A stretch of 64,000 nucleotides of DNA from Opitutaceae bacterium (GTDB lineage: Bacteria; Verrucomicrobiota; Verrucomicrobiia; Opitutales; Opitutaceae), in assembly GCA_016794625.1 (NCBI GenBank), contig JAEUGY010000084.1:51757-115756 (forward strand). The letters are read 5' to 3'. The position numbers and the translations under genes were made by a program. The number at the start of each line of letters is the position of its first letter. Position 1 is the first letter of the stretch. The notes under the pieces are model-generated. The model searched no databases and had not been told where the DNA came from. It saw only the letters and a program-made list of their open reading frames with translations. Positions 60,562 through 64,000 of this stretch are shown in pieces.

Positions 60562-60661
60562 CAGCCGATGCAAGGCCGCACCTGCGCCCGAGACCGGCAG
60601 GAGGCCTCCAACCCGGCGCGACCGTGCATCGGAGTGGGAGCTGGTTGAATTCGACGCTTCA

Positions 60662-61915
60662 TTACAACACGCGCGCGAAGCCGGGAAGGCGGCGGAGGGC
60701 GGCGGTGGTGGTCCAGCTGGCGAGCACGGCGGTGGTGGTGACGACTGCGGCTTTGGCCAGTCCGGGGAGGGGGAAAGGGAGCAGGAGGTACTGGAGCCAG
60801 GTGACGATGGGGTAGTGCAGGAGGTACATACCGAAGGCCTGGGGCGCGAGCCAGGCGATGGGGGTGCGGCAGCGCGGGCTCCAGCGGGCAAAACCGGCGA
60901 GGAGGGCGAAGGTGGTCACGGCACCGGTCAGCGCGAACAGGACGGTGGAGGCGATTCCGGCGATGGGTGCGGGAGTGCCTTTGCCGGCACTGATGAGCCA
61001 GGTGATGAAGGCCGCCACAAACCCGACAAAAACGAGGCCCGCCGCGGTCTGCCACACCCACCAGCGCCGGGCGAGGGGCGCGGTCGGGGCGAGCCAGGCG
61101 GTGAGGGCGCCGAGGCCTCCTCCCGTGCCGAGCGCATACCCAAAGGCAAAGTACAGCGCGTAGAGCGCGATCCGGCTGGTCTGCACCGTGAAGGGTCCCC
61201 ACGTGAACCAAGTGAAGGGGCTGACCCCCTGCGCGATGGGAAGGTACACGAGTACCGCCCCGAGCCCGAGGAGCAGGCAGGCGCGGACGGGATGTTCACG
61301 GCAGGCGTTTCCGAGCCGGTGCAGCGGAGCGAGGACCCGGGGCGCGACCGCGTGGAGGGCGGCCGCGATGCCGCCAAAGCCGAGCAGGACCCAGAGGAAC
61401 CAGGCGGGGCCGGAGGGCCAGACGCCGAGGGCGAGCCAGGCATTCCAGAAGCCGGGATTCCCGGTGGCTTCGGCGCGCAGCCAATAGGCAGGGAGGTAGG
61501 CGAGGGGGGCGAGGATCGCCGAAGCGACGACGAAGGGGACGCCCAGGCGCAGCAGTCGGTCGCGGACATAAGCGCCCGCTCCTTTGCGCTCAAGGCTCGA
61601 CGGCACAAAGAGGCCGGAGAGGAGGAACATCATGGCCATGAAATAGGTGTCGTTCCAGAGCGTGAAACCATCCAGGCCGGTCGCCCGCGCGGAATCCAGG
61701 ACCGGAAAGGCGCCCCAGATGAGCGAGTCGCGGGTGAAGGTCCCGGCCGGCGGCGCGTACGGGTGATAGGCCAGCACGGCGTGATGGGCGATGACCAGCA
61801 GCGTGATTGAGACACGGGCCAGGTCCAGGGTCGGGTCGCGCGGCGGCAGGCCGGGTGCGGGCGCGGAGACGGAGGGATGCGGGTACGCCGCAGCGGCGGG
61901 GAGGTGGGAGGGCAT
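60662..61915 (-). CDS. acyltransferase family 3 membrane protein
   Basis: This 417-aa polytopic inner-membrane protein carries the acyltransferase-3 opening LDLARVSITLLVIAHHAVLAYHPY with the conserved His pair near residue 45. About ten transmembrane segments follow (for example LLGFGGIAAALHAV and WWVWQTAAGLVFVGFVAAFITW). Enzymes of this family acetylate or succinylate cell-surface polysaccharides. It is convergent with the SDR gene and 75 bp downstream of the sigma-factor gene. Confidence 0.92.
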   Translation of the reverse strand: MPSHLPAAAAYPHPSVSAPAPGLPPRDPTLDLARVSITLLVIAHHAVLAYHPYAPPAGTFTRDSLIWGAFPVLDSARATGLDGFTLWNDTYFMAMMFLLSGLFVPSSLERKGAGAYVRDRLLRLGVPFVVASAILAPLAYLPAYWLRAEATGNPGFWNAWLALGVWPSGPAWFLWVLLGFGGIAAALHAVAPRVLAPLHRLGNACREHPVRACLLLGLGAVLVYLPIAQGVSPFTWFTWGPFTVQTSRIALYALYFAFGYALGTGGGLGALTAWLAPTAPLARRWWVWQTAAGLVFVGFVAAFITWLISAGKGTPAPIAGIASTVLFALTGAVTTFALLAGFARWSPRCRTPIAWLAPQAFGMYLLHYPIVTWLQYLLLPFPLPGLAKAAVVTTTAVLASWTTTAALRRLPGFARVL

Positions 61916-61990
61916 AGGGAATCAGCCGGCCGGAGCCGGAGTAAGGAACTGACAGATACGACGATCCGGCCGGTGTGCCGGCGGGTGTCG

Positions 61991-63625
61991 CTAGCGATCG
62001 CGCGGGGATGGGCCTAGGCGGCGTCGCACCGCGGCCGCGTAGGCGGCCATTGGGATGAGGGTGAGGACGCTCACCACGATCAGGAAAATCATCTGGTTCT
62101 GCTCGGGATGCGGATCGGTCAGCGCGACGCGGGCGATGGCGTCGTTGGCGTGCTGCGCAAACGCCACCGGTGCCTCGGCGGCGTGGCGGGCAATGCCGAA
62201 ACCGTCGCTCCTCGCGGTGTGCCACCCGAGGGCGCTCAGCCAGCCAAACGCCCGGGCGCCGACGGCAATGGCCCCGAGCGCGAGCAGGCCGGTACCAAAG
62301 GTTCCGATACCGATGACGCCGACACTGACCGCACCGACCGAGAGGACCCCGACCGAAAAGGCCCCGATGCTGACCGGAGCCACCGCCCAGCCGCCCCAGG
62401 CAAAGAGCAGCCCGACCGCGCGGTCGCCGGCCGCAATCCAGCCGACTACCGGTTTTTCTCCCTCATCGGGAGACGCAAATCGGATGTGCACGAGGGGAAT
62501 GCCGCCGAGTGAGGCGCGGCTGCGGTAAACGCTCTCCCGCGAGCCCACCTGGTCGCGGGGGGCCTGAAAGAGTTCGGGATGTCGCTGGCGTTCCTCGGTG
62601 CGCAGGCGGCGGCCATGCCGCAGCAGGGCGACGATCAGGCAGGGCCAGGCGACGATGAAGGCCACCACGAGGAGCTGGGTCACGACCGCCAGGGGGCCGC
62701 GCGCTTCCGGCCAGCGGATCGCCGTCGTGCGCAGGAGCCAGAGGGTGGCAAGGAAACCGAGGGCGCCGGTGAAGCAGGCGATCGTGACCTTGACGACCGA
62801 GCGTCGTTCCCGGGGCGTGCGCGACTGGTCGAGATTTGCCCGCAGCTGCATGAGGGCGCTGACCACGCCGGAAATCGTCGCGAGCAGCGTGGCGAGGAGG
62901 GTGGATTTGGCGAGGACACTGCCGTGCGCGGCGGCGGCGGCGCCGATGCCGGCGGCTTTGATCGGCGCAGGGGCCAGGGCTGGCAGGGCGGCGATCACGC
63001 CGAGCGTGAAGGCGCGTCCCGGCGTGGTGCGGGCGAGCGCGCCCTCGACGAAGGCCAGCGCCTGCTCTTGCAGCAGCTTGCGGCCGCGGGAGAGGCGTTG
63101 CTTGACGGTGTCTTCTCTCAGGTCGAGCGCACACGCGACATGCTCCACCGAACGGTTCTCGCGATAGTAGAGAATGAGCGGCTCGCGATAGAGATCGGGC
63201 ACGCGTTCGAGTGCGCGCCAGAGAATGACTTGTTCCTCATCCTGCATGGCTTTTTCGACGGCGGGACGATCGTCCGTGGCCAGGTGCGACACGGCTTCGA
63301 CCGGTTCGGCGCCGAGGATGGCGTCGCGGCCGTACCGCCGACGCAGGTGTCCCACCTTGTTGCGCAGGATGCCGCACAACCAGGGCCGGAGTTTTTCCGG
63401 TTCCCGCAGCTCGCCGAGTTGGCGCCAGGCGGCGATGAAGGCCTCCTGCGCTGCATCCTCGCTCTCGCTCACATTGCCCGTGGCGGCGTAAGCGAGCGAG
63501 CAGAGCATCCGCTGGTACCGCTCGACAATGTGCGCGAACGCATCCCGGTCGCCGGCCAGGCATGCCCCGACCAGCACGGCGTCGTCGGCGGTGACAAGGA
63601 GCGGGGTGGATGCACGCGGGTTCAT
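61991..63625 (-). CDS. ECF sigma factor with large membrane-bound C-terminal domain
   Basis: The 544-aa protein has a normal ECF sigma factor at the N-terminus: region 2 at about 24-95 (SESEDAAQEAFIAAWRQL) and region 4 at about 131-187 (RSVEHVACALDLREDTVKQRLSRGRKLL). The remaining 350 residues contain about four hydrophobic segments (240-260, 278-298, 312-336, 511-533). Residues 418-462 are nine tandem pentads of the form (S/G/A)-x-G-x-(hydrophobic). This could form a compact beta-solenoid or transmembrane unit and may tie sigma activity to the membrane without a separate anti-sigma factor. Confidence 0.9.
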   Translation of the reverse strand: MNPRASTPLLVTADDAVLVGACLAGDRDAFAHIVERYQRMLCSLAYAATGNVSESEDAAQEAFIAAWRQLGELREPEKLRPWLCGILRNKVGHLRRRYGRDAILGAEPVEAVSHLATDDRPAVEKAMQDEEQVILWRALERVPDLYREPLILYYRENRSVEHVACALDLREDTVKQRLSRGRKLLQEQALAFVEGALARTTPGRAFTLGVIAALPALAPAPIKAAGIGAAAAAHGSVLAKSTLLATLLATISGVVSALMQLRANLDQSRTPRERRSVVKVTIACFTGALGFLATLWLLRTTAIRWPEARGPLAVVTQLLVVAFIVAWPCLIVALLRHGRRLRTEERQRHPELFQAPRDQVGSRESVYRSRASLGGIPLVHIRFASPDEGEKPVVGWIAAGDRAVGLLFAWGGWAVAPVSIGAFSVGVLSVGAVSVGVIGIGTFGTGLLALGAIAVGARAFGWLSALGWHTARSDGFGIARHAAEAPVAFAQHANDAIARVALTDPHPEQNQMIFLIVVSVLTLIPMAAYAAAVRRRLGPSPRDR

Positions 63626-63717
63626 GAAGAGGTGTGAAAGGAGAGTACCCGAAACGGTGCAGGGGGTGACAAGAAATCGCGTTTTGGAGGAGGAAAGGCC
63701 GGATGGCCGGCAGGGGG

Positions 63718-63798
63718 TTCACGCGGAGGCGTGGAGGATCGATGGACGCGGCAGGGCTCTCAAACGGAGGCGCAAAGCCGCGAAACGAGGTCTGGGGG
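63718..63798 (+). repeat. second copy of the GGAGGCG / GCGAAACGAGGTCTGGGG repeat
   Basis: TTCACGCGGAGGCGTGGAGG (63718-63738) and GCGAAACGAGGTCTGGGGG (63780-63798) repeat the two landmarks of the region at 29146-29182, with a different spacing. Here only one arm is present and no inverted partner is seen. Confidence 0.7.
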
Positions 63799-63848
63799 CT
63801 TCGTATCGGTACTCCGTGAACAAATCCGAAGATTTATGGGAGGGGTTT

Positions 63849-63873
63849 AAGGGGAGGGGATGCTCCTCCCCTT
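63849..63873. terminator. strong hairpin, possible terminator
   Basis: AAGGGGAGG (63849-63857) pairs perfectly with CCTCCCCTT (63865-63873) around a 7-base loop. The T-tract is short, so intrinsic termination is only possible. It may end a gene that lies outside the window. Confidence 0.4.
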
Positions 63874-64000
63874 TCCCGGACCGAAGAAGAGCCAAGAAGG
63901 TGGAGTCAATTGGCCAGCAGCACGGTCATTTTTCTGATACTTTGCTGCCGGTCGCAGTACGAACATGGGCTGCTTTCTCACGAGGAATCGAAGCCAAGGT

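Larger units (their letters stand above)
63626..64000. other. right-end intergenic region
   Basis: The last 375 bp hold no supported gene. They contain the GCGAAACGAGGTCTGGGG repeat copy and a strong hairpin at 63849-63873. Sequence near the end (from about 63895) is less GC-rich and may be the edge of a further gene. Confidence 0.5.

Noticed and set aside
1..64000. CRISPR arrays, prophage or integrase genes
   Set aside because: No regularly spaced repeats, no integrase or phage structural genes were seen in any frame.

Overview
The window is GC-rich, gene-dense bacterial DNA that looks like a Verrucomicrobiota chromosome, probably Opitutaceae-like. This is inferred from gene content: S1 sulfatases, TonB receptors of the ELTPFYV type, Gfo/Idh oxidoreductases with Tat signals, a beta-propeller/cytochrome-c fusion, duplicated orphan FtsX permeases and paired intergenic hairpins. 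No rRNA, tRNA, CRISPR array, integrase or intact transposase was found.

1-10.9 kb (all minus strand) is a polysaccharide-utilisation operon: TonB receptor, sulfatase, parallel beta-helix enzyme, sulfatase and a GH95 alpha-L-fucosidase that runs off the left edge. Most junctions overlap or nearly touch. Together they fit a sulfated, fucose-containing glycan such as fucoidan. 11.5-12.8 kb holds a secreted unknown and a VOC protein. 13.1-18.0 kb is an island of four minus-strand genes (HEAT-like, DUF2019-like, DUF1963/YwqG and a membrane-anchored helical protein) punctuated by five copies of a GGGACAGGTCGA repeat. 18-24.5 kb carries a DUF4038 (GH140-like) hydrolase, a Tat-exported Gfo/Idh oxidoreductase, a propeller/cytochrome c protein, a complete BLUF photoreceptor domain and an esterase. 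24.7-29.1 kb has a third sulfatase, a large secreted alpha/beta hydrolase and a DUF6544/6920-like lipid-facing protein, followed by REP-like palindromes.

29.5-50.6 kb is accessory. It has four toxin-antitoxin or abortive-infection-like modules: a nucleotidyltransferase plus unknown partner, HicAB, a winged-helix protein plus AbiEii-type nucleotidyltransferase, and MNT-HepT. Each has a palindrome beside the first start codon. Between them lie an ECF sigma operon, a 1180-aa Ig-repeat protein with a HELGH motif, a serine hydrolase and the most unusual gene, an 884-aa fusion of TIR, membrane anchor, PEGA-like, FGE-fold and alpha/beta-hydrolase domains. A scar at 35.2 kb joins copies of the 3' ends of the serine hydrolase and hepT genes. 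A TonB receptor and agarase-like hydrolase pair (45.2-49.3 kb) lies downstream of a LacI-type 19-nt palindrome.

50.6-64 kb holds an STN-like secreted protein, a CE1-like esterase, an orphan FtsX/MacB permease, a cupin-like protein, a CehA/McbA metallohydrolase, a LysR regulator diverging from a SnoaL-like/SDR pair, an acyltransferase and an ECF sigma factor fused to a large membrane domain with nine tandem glycine pentads.
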